From the NCBI GenBank assembly GCA_964504335.1, contig CAZDET010000001.1, forward strand, positions 1 to 64,000: a DNA stretch of 64,000 nt, in the 5' to 3' direction. Position 1 is the stretch's first letter. Each line of letters begins with the position of its first letter. A program made the position numbers and the translations under genes. The stretch comes from CAZDET01 sp964504335 (GTDB lineage: Bacteria > Bacteroidota > Bacteroidia > Chitinophagales > Saprospiraceae). Shown here piece after piece: positions 16,152 through 26,194 of the stretch. The notes beneath the pieces are model-generated. The model did no database searches and was not told where the DNA came from. It saw nothing but the letters and a program-made list of their open reading frames with translations.

Positions 16152-17027
16152 TTAAAAGTTGCAGACATGCTGGTAGACCTCGGCTGCCGGAAGGAATCCC
16201 AGCTGCACGCTCTGGTACAGATCGTCACAACCATTGTTGTAATTATCCAGTAGTACGTAGGCCAGGCCCCGGTTGTAGAATAATTCCGGCCAGGTCTCCT
16301 CTGCCTGCTGGAAAGCCCGATTATAGCGCGCTATCGCTTCGAGGTATTCGTGTCGGATGAGCTGTAAATTGCCCGTCAACATCTGTAGCACGGCCTCATT
16401 GCTTTCGGCATTCAGGTTAGGGATTTCAACCAGTTCCTCGAAGGATTGATAATCACCCGTCAGCTTGTACCGCAGTAGCTGAGTGATAGAGCAACTATCG
16501 GGCGCCGATGCAATCCGCTTAGCCTGGAACTGGAAGTAATCGAAGTTCTCGATATCTGCCCCAACGGCTCGCAATCGATCAAGCGAGGCGCGGGGTTCGA
16601 AGCCGTGGCGGGCAAACCACTGCTCGGGATAGAGTGCCAGAAAGCGCAGCGGGTCTTTGCGTCCGCGCACCATAAGTAGCTCGGTGGCTTTGGGGTTGAG
16701 CTTCAAGGCGGCGCTCCAGTCGCGCTGGGCTTCCAGCCGGCGGCCCATTCGATCGAGCACATCAGCGCGCCCAACCAGGGCCGGAATCCAGTAGGGCTGT
16801 TGGCTCAGCGCGACATCAAAGCTGAGTACAGCATGTTCCCATTGTCCGTTCCGTATCAGCTGACGCGCCTGGGTGATCTGATAAACCCGCTCATCCGAAA
16901 AGGTGCGATTGGGGAAAGAGGAGGGAAGGGCATCACCAAAAGATAGGTTGGTTTGTGCGTGTAGTGGGGCCCCTTCCCATCCTGACAAAAGCGGTAAACA
17001 CAGTAGAAGGACAAGTAGGTTTCTCAT
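16152..17027 (-). CDS. Secreted TPR protein
   Basis: A 291-residue protein with a signal peptide (MRNLLVLLLCLPLLSGWEGA, cleaved near APLHAQ). TPR-like helix pairs follow: ARQLIRNGQWEHAVLSFDVA (about 53-85), ALVGRADVLDRMGRRLEAQR (about 86-115), and a C-terminal set (GNLQLIRHEYLEAIARYNRA; YNRGLAYVLLDNYNNGCDDL). Two cysteines near the end could form a disulfide. It is probably a periplasmic scaffold protein, with its partner unknown. It is upstream of and co-oriented with the SPFH lipoprotein gene. Confidence 0.75.
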   Translation of the reverse strand: MRNLLVLLLCLPLLSGWEGAPLHAQTNLSFGDALPSSFPNRTFSDERVYQITQARQLIRNGQWEHAVLSFDVALSQQPYWIPALVGRADVLDRMGRRLEAQRDWSAALKLNPKATELLMVRGRKDPLRFLALYPEQWFARHGFEPRASLDRLRAVGADIENFDYFQFQAKRIASAPDSCSITQLLRYKLTGDYQSFEELVEIPNLNAESNEAVLQMLTGNLQLIRHEYLEAIARYNRAFQQAEETWPELFYNRGLAYVLLDNYNNGCDDLYQSVQLGFLPAAEVYQHVCNF

Positions 17028-17203
17028 TTTTATAGCTTTACTATTATTTAGAATAGTTTAGCATCAAACCATGCGATATATACTTTGGTTTATGCTTGTT
17101 GAACTAAATTTTTCACAATTCTTTTAATGAATATCATTAGCTTATTTTATGGAGCAACCATTTAGCCCTGGGGCCGATCCTTATCCACACAACCTTCCAA
17201 CCA

Positions 17204-18271
17204 ATGCGTTACTTCCTTTTCTTTGCATTTACCGGAATTAGCATTTCCCTGTTTGGGCAATCCACCCAAGCAGCGCTCCAGGCCATCCTCGACGAGTATG
17301 AATTGACCGGCCTGCAGGTTAGTTATCAAGAGGGAGCGCAGCAAGAACTGTATACGCTGGGAAACGCCCGGCTCACGCCACAAATACCTGTTTCCGATAC
17401 CACCTTGTTTGAGGCGGCTTCCCTGACCAAGGTAGTCGTTGCATACACGGCGCTACGGCTGCTGGACAAGGGGTTGCTCCAGCTCGACGCTCCACTTATT
17501 TACTACGTCGAAACAAATCGCCTATCCGAAATCGCCGCGCCCGAACGCATCACTCCGCGGATGGTACTTACCCACACCAGCGGCTTTCCCAATTGGACTA
17601 TGAACGCAAGTGATCCGGATTGGCCTCTCTCCAAGCTGTACGTCCGATTTCCGCCTGGTTCCAGTTGGTCTTACTCCGGAGAGGGCTTCTGCTTGCTACA
17701 ACAAGCCCTGGAAGCCATTTCCGGTAAATCGCTCGAACAACTGGTCGCCGAAGAAGTATTTCAGCCGCTGGGAATGAGGAATAGCGGGCTGGTCTGGCAG
17801 GAAAAATGGCAAGACCGAATGGCCATCGGCCACAATCGGGAAGGAAAAGAAAGTGAACTGCGCACCGTCGAACGTGCCAATGCCGCCTACAGCATGGTTA
17901 CCACCGCCGCCGACTATCAGCGCTTCCTGCAGGCGCTCCTACGTGGTGACGGGTTGCAATCCGGCACCTCAACCGCCATGCAAACGGCCCAGGTACCAGC
18001 CATTCCGCGGGGCCGCGCAGACGATCCGGCTATGGAATATATTTTCTGGGGGCTCGGCGTAGGCGTCCAAAAGGATGCTGAAGGCACTGCCCTCTGGCAC
18101 TGGGGAGATAATGGCGTTTTTAAAGGCTTCTTTATCGCTTTCCCCGAAGAGGGTAAGAGCCTGGTTTTCTTCTCCAACCACCATGCCGGATTGCGCGCCG
18201 GAAAAGACCTTTTCAACCTTTTCTTTCCCGACAAGGCCCCCCGGGCACTGGACTGGGTATTCGCCTGGTAA
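17204..18271 (+). CDS. Class C beta-lactamase-like serine hydrolase (copy 1)
   Basis: A 355-residue exported hydrolase with signal peptide MRYFLFFAFTGISISLFGQ. The class C/DD-peptidase-like motifs are present: SLTK in FEAASLTKVVVAYTAL (the active-site Ser-x-x-Lys), YSG in SSWSYSGEGF (the Tyr of the YxN box) and HWGDNG (the KTG-like box). HTSGFPNW is a further family mark. Such enzymes are usually peptidases or esterases, and resistance is not implied. It stands in tandem with the similar gene at 18441, so the pair arose by duplication. Substrate unknown. Confidence 0.85.
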   Translation: MRYFLFFAFTGISISLFGQSTQAALQAILDEYELTGLQVSYQEGAQQELYTLGNARLTPQIPVSDTTLFEAASLTKVVVAYTALRLLDKGLLQLDAPLIYYVETNRLSEIAAPERITPRMVLTHTSGFPNWTMNASDPDWPLSKLYVRFPPGSSWSYSGEGFCLLQQALEAISGKSLEQLVAEEVFQPLGMRNSGLVWQEKWQDRMAIGHNREGKESELRTVERANAAYSMVTTAADYQRFLQALLRGDGLQSGTSTAMQTAQVPAIPRGRADDPAMEYIFWGLGVGVQKDAEGTALWHWGDNGVFKGFFIAFPEEGKSLVFFSNHHAGLRAGKDLFNLFFPDKAPRALDWVFAW

Positions 18272-18440
18272 CTAAAGCACTGAAACCATCGAATGTTATC
18301 TCGCTTTCACCCTGTTACTTAAAATATAATTTTAAGCAATTAGTTGTTTACGCAATTATTATATTGGGTTACCCCGGTGCAGCAAGTCACTGTATGGCTA
18401 AGTTGTGCTACCGGAATTTGGCTACAGTAACCCATGAATT

Positions 18441-19508
18441 ATGCGCGTATTGCTACTGGCGCACGGTCTTCTGCTTAGCGGAGGGCTGTACTCTCAATTT
18501 GCGGATTCGCTCGTTCAACAAATTGTGGATCGGTATGAATTGACGGGCGTCCAAATCAGCTATCAAACTCCTGATTCCAGTTGGAATTATGCGATCGGCT
18601 ATGCCCAAACCGAGCCTCCGGAGACCGTCGGTACCACAACGCGCTTTGAGGGCGCCTCTCTCACTAAGGCTGTAGTTGCCTACACCGCCCTGCGGTTACA
18701 CGATCGCCATTTGCTGCATCTGGACACTCCGCTGGTCCGGTACTTCCATTCGGAACGCTTGCGCGCCGTCGAGCACGTGGAGCAAATAACCGCCCGCACC
18801 CTTCTGACACACACCAGCGGACTCCCCAACTGGACCATGCATCCCGATGCTCCGGATTGGCCGCTTTCCATCCTGACTACCCAATTCACTCCAGGTACCG
18901 AGTGGAAGTACTCCGGAGAAGGTTTTGTACTGCTCCAGGAAGCCATGGAATCGATTACCGGAATCCCCCTTGACAAATTGGTGGCCGAGGAAGTCTTTCA
19001 GCCGTTCGACATGCAACTGAGCGGAATGGCCTGGACGGAGGACTGGCGCTACGACATGGCGCTCGGGCACGACAGCGAGGGGAAGCAGCAGCCGCTGCGG
19101 ATGCACTACTGTGCCAACGGTGCTTACAGCCTAATTACTACCGCGAGCGATTTTCAGAAATTTGCCCGCGGTTTGCTCCGCGGCGAAGGACTCCGGCCGG
19201 CGACCTGGCAGCTTATGATTTCTCCAATCGTACCGGCTCTATCGAGGCGAATGATCCGAACGCGGGCCAATAAACATATTTTCTGGGGGCTGGGGCTGGG
19301 TATCCAAGCCGACCGGCAAGGAAATGCCTTCTGGCACTGGGGAAACAACGGCACCTTTAAATCTTTCTTCATCGCGTTTCCGGAGCAGCAGGCGAGCCTG
19401 GTCTTTTTGTGCAACCATCGAGACGGACTGCGTGCCGTAAAGGATCTTCTGCCAATCTTTTTACCCGATGCTCGCCATTGGGTGGTAGAATGGGGAGATT
19501 GTTGGTAA
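18441..19508 (+). CDS. Class C beta-lactamase-like serine hydrolase (copy 2)
   Basis: A 355-residue paralog of the preceding gene, identical in length and clearly alignable throughout. Motifs: SLTK in FEGASLTKAVVAYTALRL, LTHTSGLPNWTMHPD, YSG in WKYSGEGFVLLQEA, and HWGNNG. Signal peptide MRVLLLAHGLLLSGGLYSQ. The 169-bp spacer to copy 1 shows no terminator, so read-through is possible. It ends three bases from the convergent alaS stop. Likely an envelope peptidase or esterase. Confidence 0.85.
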   Translation: MRVLLLAHGLLLSGGLYSQFADSLVQQIVDRYELTGVQISYQTPDSSWNYAIGYAQTEPPETVGTTTRFEGASLTKAVVAYTALRLHDRHLLHLDTPLVRYFHSERLRAVEHVEQITARTLLTHTSGLPNWTMHPDAPDWPLSILTTQFTPGTEWKYSGEGFVLLQEAMESITGIPLDKLVAEEVFQPFDMQLSGMAWTEDWRYDMALGHDSEGKQQPLRMHYCANGAYSLITTASDFQKFARGLLRGEGLRPATWQLMISPIVPALSRRMIRTRANKHIFWGLGLGIQADRQGNAFWHWGNNGTFKSFFIAFPEQQASLVFLCNHRDGLRAVKDLLPIFLPDARHWVVEWGDCW

Positions 19509-19511
19509 ACG

Positions 19512-22139
19512 TTACTCCACCATTTCCCGCGCCTTGGCCAGTGCCGCCTCCAATCCGGACGGGTCCTTACCGCCAGCGGTGGCAAAAAATGCCTGCCCGC
19601 CGCCTCCGCCCTTGATTTCCTTGGCGAGTTCGCGGATGAGTTTGCCCGCATTAAGGTCGCGCTCGGCGGCCAACTCCTTGTTGATAATCAGGGTAAGCAA
19701 GGCCTTTCCTTCGTTTTCGGTAGCCAGCAACGCGAATAGATTCGGTACTTCCTGATCGAGTTGGAAAGCCAGGTTCTTGACGGCAGCGGCATCGGTGAGG
19801 GGTATCTTCGCCGCTAAGAATTGCAGGCTACCCACCGATTCCACTTGTCCTTTTAGATCTGTTTTTAGATTGGCGGCCTGCTTGGCGAGCAATCCTTCCA
19901 CTTCCTTTTGCAGGCGGCGGTTTTCGTCTTGCAATGCCTGAACACTCTTGACGGCGTCCTGGGTGTTTTTGAGCAAGCTGCGCACCTGCTGCAGCTCTTC
20001 CAGCTCCTTGTCGATGAACGCTTCCGCCGCACCCGCCGTCACGGCTTCGATTCGCCGGACACCGGCGGCCACGGCGCTTTCAGCCAGAATTTTGAATTGG
20101 CCGATTTCTCCGGTAGCCGGCACATGCGTGCCGCCACAGAGTTCGCGCGAGAAATCCGGATCGAAAGTTATTACCCGTACGTTGTCACCGTATTTTTCGC
20201 CAAACAGCATAAGCGCCCCCATCTCCCGGGCTTCCTCAATGGGTACGTCGCGCTGCTCCTCCAACGGAATGTTTTCCCGAATTTTGGCATTCACCATTCG
20301 CTCTACATCCACAATTTCAGATGGCTCCATTCGCTGGAAATGCGAAAAATCGAAGCGCAGCCGATTGGCATCTACATCCTGCCCTTTTTGGGTGGCGTGG
20401 TCGCCGAGGATGCGGTGCAGCGCGGCGTGCATGAGGTGTACGGCGGTGTGGTTTTTGGAGGTATTGCCCCGCCAGTTCGGATCGACTTTCGCCCGCACGG
20501 ACGCCTCCGGTTGGGCCGGCAATTTATCGACGATGTGGATACTCAGGTCGTTTTCCTTCTTGGTATCCAGTACCTGGATGACCTCGGTGCCAACTTCCAA
20601 TTGTCCCTTATCGCCCACCTGGCCACCGCTCTCTGCGTAAAACGGGGTGCGATCCAGCACAATTTGAAATTGATTTGACTTCTTGACCTTTACCGTGCGA
20701 TATTTTGTGATCCGGGCATCCTCAACCGTCAATTGATCATATCCCAAGAAGAGGCTGTCTGCTTCCGGTACCAGTTCGGTCCAGTCGCCCACTTCTTTGG
20801 ACGCATCCGCCCGCGACCGGCTTTTCTGGGCAGCGAGCGCTTTCTCAAATCCCTTTTCATCTACCTTGTAGCCCTGCTCCTCGGCGAGCAGTCGGGTCAG
20901 GTCGATGGGAAAGCCATAGGTATCATATAATTCAAAAGCATCCTCTCCGGCAATGGTCTTCTTCTTGATTTGGAGATCGGCAAATCGCTCCAGGCCCTTT
21001 TCGAGGGTTTGGAGAAACGAACGCTCTTCCCCTTCAATGATTTTGGCAATTTGGGCCTCCTGGGCGCGCAATTCCGGGAAGGTATCTCCCATTTCTTTAT
21101 TCAGTACGGGCAGCAATTTGTGCAGCAGCGGTTCTTTCACCTCCAGAAAGGTGTAATAGTACCGGATAGCCCGCCGAATAATACGCCGCACGACGTAGCC
21201 CGCCCCGGTGTTGCTCGGTAGTTGCCCGTCGGCAATGGTAAACGCCGCCGCCCGAACATGGTCGACCAGCACGCGAAAGGCAATATCGACTTTGGCCGAT
21301 CGCTCGAAACTACCCCCGTATTTTTTCCCGGTTTCCCGCTCGATAAATGCGATAAGCGGAGTGAAGACATCCGTATCGTACGTTACCTGCTTGCCCTGTA
21401 GCACCATGCACAACCGCTCGAAGCCCATGCCGGTATCGACGTGCTTAGCCGGAAGCTCTTCCAGCGTCCCGTCTGCTTTGCGGTTGAACTGAATGAAGAC
21501 GTTATTCCAGATTTCGATGACTTGCGGATGGTCCTTATTCACGAGTTCGTAGCCGGGCGTTTTCTGGCGCTCGGCATCCGGCCGCAAATCGACGTGTATT
21601 TCCGTACAAGGTCCACAGGGCCCGGTTTCCCCCATTTCCCAGAAATTATCCTTCTTGTTGCCGTCGATAATACGCTCATCCGGCAAGAAGCGTGTCCACA
21701 ACTTGCGGGCATCCTCGTCTGCGGGGAGCTTGTCTGCTTTATCCCCTTCGAAGACGGTAGCGTAGAGCCGCTCCGGATCGATACCCAGCCGATCGGTGAG
21801 TAATTCCCACGACCACGCAATGGCCTCGTCTTTGAAGTAATCGCCAAACGACCAGTTGCCCAACATCTCAAACATCGTATGGTGGGTGCCGTCGTATCCG
21901 ACGTCTTCCAGGTCGTTGTGCTTACCCGCCACCCGCATACATTTCTGAGTATCCGCTACCCGCCGCTCCTCGGGCTGGGTATTCCCCAGAAAGTAATCCT
22001 TGAATTGATTCATGCCCGCATTGGTGAAAAGCAGTGTCGGATCGTTTTTATTGACAATCGGGGCACTAGGCACTATCTTGTGCTGCTTTTCGCGGAAAAA
22101 TTCAAGGAATTGCTTGCGGATATCGTTTGCGGTCATCAT
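19512..22139 (-). CDS. alaS: Alanyl-tRNA synthetase
   Basis: An 875-residue class II synthetase of full length. I choose the ATG at 22139 (MMTANDIRKQFLEFFREKQH); ATG 22136 is equally possible, and the frame upstream has no conserved residues. Aminoacylation core: VPSAPIVNKNDPTLLFTNAG, GYDGTHHTMFEMLGNWSFGD, WNNVFIQFNRKADG, GMGFERLCMVLQGK. Editing domain: zinc ligands in NHTAVHLMHAALH and in CGGTHVPATGEIG. C-terminal C-Ala domain: the glycine-rich KGGGGGQAFFATAGGKD. No domain is missing. Confidence 0.97.
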   Translation of the reverse strand: MMTANDIRKQFLEFFREKQHKIVPSAPIVNKNDPTLLFTNAGMNQFKDYFLGNTQPEERRVADTQKCMRVAGKHNDLEDVGYDGTHHTMFEMLGNWSFGDYFKDEAIAWSWELLTDRLGIDPERLYATVFEGDKADKLPADEDARKLWTRFLPDERIIDGNKKDNFWEMGETGPCGPCTEIHVDLRPDAERQKTPGYELVNKDHPQVIEIWNNVFIQFNRKADGTLEELPAKHVDTGMGFERLCMVLQGKQVTYDTDVFTPLIAFIERETGKKYGGSFERSAKVDIAFRVLVDHVRAAAFTIADGQLPSNTGAGYVVRRIIRRAIRYYYTFLEVKEPLLHKLLPVLNKEMGDTFPELRAQEAQIAKIIEGEERSFLQTLEKGLERFADLQIKKKTIAGEDAFELYDTYGFPIDLTRLLAEEQGYKVDEKGFEKALAAQKSRSRADASKEVGDWTELVPEADSLFLGYDQLTVEDARITKYRTVKVKKSNQFQIVLDRTPFYAESGGQVGDKGQLEVGTEVIQVLDTKKENDLSIHIVDKLPAQPEASVRAKVDPNWRGNTSKNHTAVHLMHAALHRILGDHATQKGQDVDANRLRFDFSHFQRMEPSEIVDVERMVNAKIRENIPLEEQRDVPIEEAREMGALMLFGEKYGDNVRVITFDPDFSRELCGGTHVPATGEIGQFKILAESAVAAGVRRIEAVTAGAAEAFIDKELEELQQVRSLLKNTQDAVKSVQALQDENRRLQKEVEGLLAKQAANLKTDLKGQVESVGSLQFLAAKIPLTDAAAVKNLAFQLDQEVPNLFALLATENEGKALLTLIINKELAAERDLNAGKLIRELAKEIKGGGGGQAFFATAGGKDPSGLEAALAKAREMVE

Positions 22140-22642
22140 TTGTCGGAATATAAACCTGGTCGATTTTGAAGCTGCAATTTTACGGGAATTTGGGGGTTCA
22201 GACAACTAACAACCGCGGCTGCCCACCGGCCGGATCAGGAGAATTATTTTTTGATTTTCCCCCACAAATAGTGAAACATTAACAATTGCGCACGTATAAC
22301 CACGAAATATCGAATACAAAGAACTCGTTTTCAGTTCATTATTCTAATCCTTCGCCATGCATGTAACCCATTTTGCATGCATTCCCCAGTGATTCGGCCC
22401 CAAAATTCAGCATTATATCAATTACAATCATTTGATATAACACTTATCTGTTTATATTACGCGCAGATAGTTCTGTTAAAATTTTGCAAAAAGAATAGGG
22501 CGTTCTATTTTTGGACCAGCCACCATAAACGTACGACTGAGAAAACAAACCGAATTCTAGAGAACACTATAGGCATTCAATCGATTAGATTGGGCATCAA
22601 CACAATTTGGGATTCGGATATTCCTGGCTAACGAACCTACTT
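22140..22642. other. 503-bp divergent intergenic region
   Basis: AT-rich spacer between alaS and the M23 peptidase gene. It holds the promoter at 22483-22513 and about 120 nt of leader before the ATG at 22643. The inverted pair ATGCATG/TTTGCATGCAT near 22360-22380 is short. No small ORF with family character was seen. Confidence 0.5.
22483..22513 (+). promoter_or_regulatory. Complete Bacteroidota sigma-A-type promoter
   Basis: TTTG at 22483-22486, a 19-bp spacer, then TATTTTTG at 22506-22513. Both boxes match the Bacteroidota consensus (TTTG, 19-21 bp, TAnnTTTG). It is the best promoter of this kind in the window and drives the M23 peptidase gene with an approximately 120-nt leader. Confidence 0.7.
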
Positions 22643-23623
22643 ATGAGGAGAGAGAAGTTCATCTTCAATACGCAAACACTGCGTTACGAAAGAGTAGTTG
22701 AACCCCTAAGCTATACGTTACTTCGCATCTTCGGCTTCGTTTGTGCTGCGGTATTTACCGCTTTCGTTCTGACTCTACTTACACACCGATATTTTCCATC
22801 TCCCACGGAAAACCTCCTATTAACCGAGAACGAGCAACTTGCCCACGAACTGGCAGATGCTGAGTCGAAGTTTCAGGAGCTTTCAACGGTTTTAGAAAAC
22901 CTGCAGAAGCGCGACGCGTATGCTCACCGAATGATTTTCGGTATGGAGCCAATTGACGAAAACGTTTGGATAGGTGGCCAGGGCGGCCACGATGCCAACG
23001 AGGATCTTCGTCAGTTCAAATACACCGGCGAGAAAATGGCTCAGTTGCGCGAGCAGATCGACCGCCTCCGCCATCAGATGGTACTTCAGTCGCGCAGCCT
23101 CGACACCATCACAATGATGTCGAAGAAGAAAGAAGATATGCTCGCAGCCATTCCGAGCATCAAGCCTGTTCGCTCCGACAAACTGAAGCGCAATCTGAAT
23201 TATCTATCCGGTTTTGGATACCGTATTCATCCCATCCACAAGGTCCGCAAGATGCACTATGGCATCGACTTCACCGCTCCGAGCGGAACGCCCATTCAGG
23301 CTACCGGTGCCGGAAAGGTGGTGAAAGCAGGATATCACGGTGGATTCGGACAAATGGTATTAATCGAGCACAACTACGGTTATCAATCTCTCTACGCTCA
23401 CATGAGTAAAGTGAGTGTCAAGGTGGGTGATGAAGTGGTTCGCGGCCAGCAGATCGGATTAATCGGTAGTACCGGTCAATCTACGGGTTCTCATTGCCAC
23501 TACGAGGTCATTAAAAATGGCGTAAAGGTCGATCCTATCCAGTACTGTACGGATGGCTTGACCCCGGAGGAGTACCAGGAGCTGGTGAAAGCAGCCCGGG
23601 TTTCCAATCAATCGTTCGATTAA
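22643..23623 (+). CDS. M23 family metallopeptidase
   Basis: A 326-residue envelope protein beginning at the ATG at 22643 (MRREKFIFNTQTLRYERV). A transmembrane anchor follows at about 30-50 (RIFGFVCAAVFTAFVLTLLT), then a coiled coil (about 60-110 and 140-175) and a C-terminal LytM/M23 domain (about 200-310). The domain has all expected zinc ligands: the HYGID pair, and the HMS and HCHYE histidines. QSLYAHMSKV and GSTGQSTGSHCHYEV are diagnostic. It cleaves peptidoglycan cross-links or, as in related coiled-coil proteins, activates amidases at the septum. A full promoter lies at 22483. Confidence 0.92.
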   Translation: MRREKFIFNTQTLRYERVVEPLSYTLLRIFGFVCAAVFTAFVLTLLTHRYFPSPTENLLLTENEQLAHELADAESKFQELSTVLENLQKRDAYAHRMIFGMEPIDENVWIGGQGGHDANEDLRQFKYTGEKMAQLREQIDRLRHQMVLQSRSLDTITMMSKKKEDMLAAIPSIKPVRSDKLKRNLNYLSGFGYRIHPIHKVRKMHYGIDFTAPSGTPIQATGAGKVVKAGYHGGFGQMVLIEHNYGYQSLYAHMSKVSVKVGDEVVRGQQIGLIGSTGQSTGSHCHYEVIKNGVKVDPIQYCTDGLTPEEYQELVKAARVSNQSFD

Positions 23624-23649
23624 TCAAGGACACCTCTTCGTTTTTGCTT

Positions 23650-24165
23650 CTACTTTCGTTGTATGCTACTTAGCATCCGAAGGGCTTCCTCTTGCGAAAG
23701 CAAGGTACCCAGTCCGTTTTGGACCGTAATTTCCAATTTATCGACCAGGAAAATGCGCCGAAAGCCGTAGACCTGTTGGTCATCGATGTTTAATTCATAC
23801 AGGAAGCGATCTTCCTCCACTTCGAGGAATTGCTGAAAGTAGGGGTTCTCCCGAATGATTTGTTGCTGGCTGTTCCGTACTTCCTCTACCGACTGGGTCA
23901 AGGCCGGGCTGGTGAAGATTTGAAGCTGATAGTTTGCCCGGTCAGTAACGATAATATCACGCACAACACTGGACATTTCCGAAGTTTCTACCTCCACACT
24001 ATCCGGGGCAATAATCTGTATGGGTACATTGTAATCTGACAGATCGAATTGGATCCAATCGTTCGTCGCCGGGTCGGTTGTGCACGATATTCCGAGCAGC
24101 ATCAGGCCGGTCAGTAGGAGTTGTGGTTTCACGATAAAGGATTTTTGGCTAATTTGAACAACCAT
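23650..24165 (-). CDS. Lipoprotein of unknown function
   Basis: I place the start at the ATG at 24165, giving MVVQISQKSFIVKPQLLLTG and a lipobox LLGISC (Cys28); an ATG at 24192 is also possible. The mature part of about 144 residues looks like a mixed alpha/beta domain: DSVEVETSEMSSVVRDIIV, YQLQIFTSPALTQSVEEVRN, and a hydrophobic C-terminal stretch VYGFRRIFLVDKLEITVQNG. I do not recognise the family. It is convergent with the M23 gene (26 bp) and divergent from recN (80 bp). Confidence 0.6.
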   Translation of the reverse strand: MVVQISQKSFIVKPQLLLTGLMLLGISCTTDPATNDWIQFDLSDYNVPIQIIAPDSVEVETSEMSSVVRDIIVTDRANYQLQIFTSPALTQSVEEVRNSQQQIIRENPYFQQFLEVEEDRFLYELNIDDQQVYGFRRIFLVDKLEITVQNGLGTLLSQEEALRMLSSIQRK

Positions 24166-24245
24166 TTCCGCTCCGATCCGGATACCATTCATGCTGACTT
24201 TAACAGCAAAACGCGTAATTTTGCCCAATAGCTGGAAATGAGCGT

Positions 24246-25907
24246 ATGATCAAGAGTTTGCAGATACGGAATTATGCCATCATCGATTCATTGGAGATTG
24301 AATTTGCCGAAGGCCTGACCATCATCACCGGAGAAACGGGAGCCGGTAAATCCATTCTGCTTGGCGCACTTGGTCTGATCATGGGGGAAAGGGCGGATAC
24401 CCGCTCGCTCTACAACGAATCGGAAAAATGCGTCATCGAAGCCCGCTTTGACATTTCTGCCTACGATTTGCACGCCTTTTTTCAGGAGCATCAGTTCGAT
24501 TTCGATCCAGAGCTCATCATCCGTCGGGAAATTGTCCCATCCGGCAAGTCGCGGGGATTTATCAACGATTCCCCTGCTACCATCAATATTCTCCAGGACC
24601 TCAGCAAAGTACTCGTCGACCTGCACCAGCAGTTTGACGCGCTCGACATTCACAACCAGCGGTTTCAACTCCGCCTGCTGGATGCCATGGCCGGCAACCT
24701 GCCCGATTTAAAGTCCTACCAGCGGGAATTCCAGGAGTATGCTGCCAAAAAGCGCCGGCTATCCGAGCTAAAGGCAAGTAGTGAAAACGCGGCCAAGGAT
24801 CTAGAGTACCTCCAGTTTCAACTCGAAGAATTTTCGACAGCGGAGTTAGCCGAAGGCGAACAGGAAAGCCTGGAAGAGGAACTTTCGCGGCTGAACAATG
24901 CCGAAGAAATCAAGCGCGTTACGGCCGGTGCTTTTCAGCTACTGAGTGAAAACGAGCAATCCGTTCTTAATCAACTTCAGGAAGTGGGGGTGAATCTGCA
25001 CCAAATGGGTAGAGTAGATCCCCAGGTCGGGCAGCTATCCGACCGCCTACAGGGAATTTTGGCGGAATTACAGGATCTCAGTGCGGAGTTGGAAAACGTA
25101 GCCGAGGCAACGGAATACGACGAAGAGCGCATTCAGATCGTGCAGGAACGGCTGGATCTCATCTACCGCCTTCAGAAGAAACACGGGGTACCGACCGTCG
25201 CTGAATTACTCCGCATTCAGGCGGAGCTGCAGGAGCGCATTGGGGATTTCGAAGACCTCAGCGGCAACATCGAGCGATTGGAAGCCGAATTGGCTACTTT
25301 CGAAGGGCAGCTGCGCGAACAGGCGGCTACGCTCCGCCAACGACGCCACGGGGTGGCTCCCGAATTTTCCAGCCGGGTGGTGGAATCGCTTTCAACGCTG
25401 GCCATGCCCGCTTCCCGTCTGGAGGTTGATTTTCGGGAAACCGATTCGCTAACCGAAGTGGGGCTCGACGAAGTCGAATTCCTTTTCACCGCCAATAAAG
25501 GCAGCCGGCCCCAACCCATCCGGGATGTGGCCTCCGGTGGCGAACTTTCGCGCCTCACGTTAGTAACCAAATCATTAGTCGCACGCTCCATGGCACTCCC
25601 CACCCTGGTGTTCGACGAAATTGATGCCGGCGTTTCCGGCGATGTGGCACTGAAAATGGGGAATATCCTGGATCGCCTCAGCGAGCATCATCAGGTGGTG
25701 GTGATCACCCATTCGCCACAGGTGGCTTCCCGAGCCGACGTTCACTACTACGTTTATAAATCGGATGAAGATGAGCGCACCACCACAAAAATTCGCAAAC
25801 TCGCCCAGGATGAGCGCATCCGTGCTATTGCCATCATGCTAAGCCAGAGCCCCCCCAGCGATTCGGCACTGGAAAACGCAAGGGAACTCATGCAGATCGC
25901 TCAGTAA
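24246..25907 (+). CDS. recN: DNA repair protein RecN
   Basis: A 553-residue SMC-like ATPase that acts in double-strand break repair. Walker A is GETGAGKS at residues 28-35 in FAEGLTIITGETGAGKSILL. A long coiled coil (about 160-370) separates it from the C-terminal head with VASGGELSRLTLVTKSL (ABC signature) and LVFDEIDAGVSGDVALKMG (Walker B and D-loop), followed by the VVVITHSPQVASRAD His-switch. Length is normal. Start at the ATG at 24246 (MIKSLQIRNYAIIDSLEIEF). Confidence 0.96.
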   Translation: MIKSLQIRNYAIIDSLEIEFAEGLTIITGETGAGKSILLGALGLIMGERADTRSLYNESEKCVIEARFDISAYDLHAFFQEHQFDFDPELIIRREIVPSGKSRGFINDSPATINILQDLSKVLVDLHQQFDALDIHNQRFQLRLLDAMAGNLPDLKSYQREFQEYAAKKRRLSELKASSENAAKDLEYLQFQLEEFSTAELAEGEQESLEEELSRLNNAEEIKRVTAGAFQLLSENEQSVLNQLQEVGVNLHQMGRVDPQVGQLSDRLQGILAELQDLSAELENVAEATEYDEERIQIVQERLDLIYRLQKKHGVPTVAELLRIQAELQERIGDFEDLSGNIERLEAELATFEGQLREQAATLRQRRHGVAPEFSSRVVESLSTLAMPASRLEVDFRETDSLTEVGLDEVEFLFTANKGSRPQPIRDVASGGELSRLTLVTKSLVARSMALPTLVFDEIDAGVSGDVALKMGNILDRLSEHHQVVVITHSPQVASRADVHYYVYKSDEDERTTTKIRKLAQDERIRAIAIMLSQSPPSDSALENARELMQIAQ

Positions 25908-26114
25908 GCTGTCAGCTTACGCTTTTTGATCCTATCGACGGAAAATCAACTTTTTTGACTTTTTTTGGACATCAACTACGAATTAAGAGTAGTTTCTATA
26001 TGCGTCTGACGGCAAGGAGTCTACTTTCCATCCATTGAATCTAACTCATCAGTAGATGCCCGCTTCCAAAAATTGGAGGCAATTCCGATGGAGAGAAAAA
26101 AGTTAATGAATTGT

Positions 26115-26122
26115 TAGATTTG
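26115..26122 (+). promoter_or_regulatory. Bacteroidota -7 element upstream of the NOS gene
   Basis: TAGATTTG is an exact TAnnTTTG match 72 bp before the NOS start codon at 26195. There is no obvious -33 TTTG at the standard distance. Confidence 0.35.
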
Positions 26123-26194
26123 CATTGCTATGGACACACGTGAATAGAATTCCCCCGCCGCTCCCGTAGCGGTCATTCATCTAATCGCATATCA

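Noticed and set aside
17204..19508. Antibiotic-resistance beta-lactamases
   Set aside because: The SxxK/YSG/HWG set with HTSG is typical of broad serine hydrolases; nothing shows cephalosporinase function.
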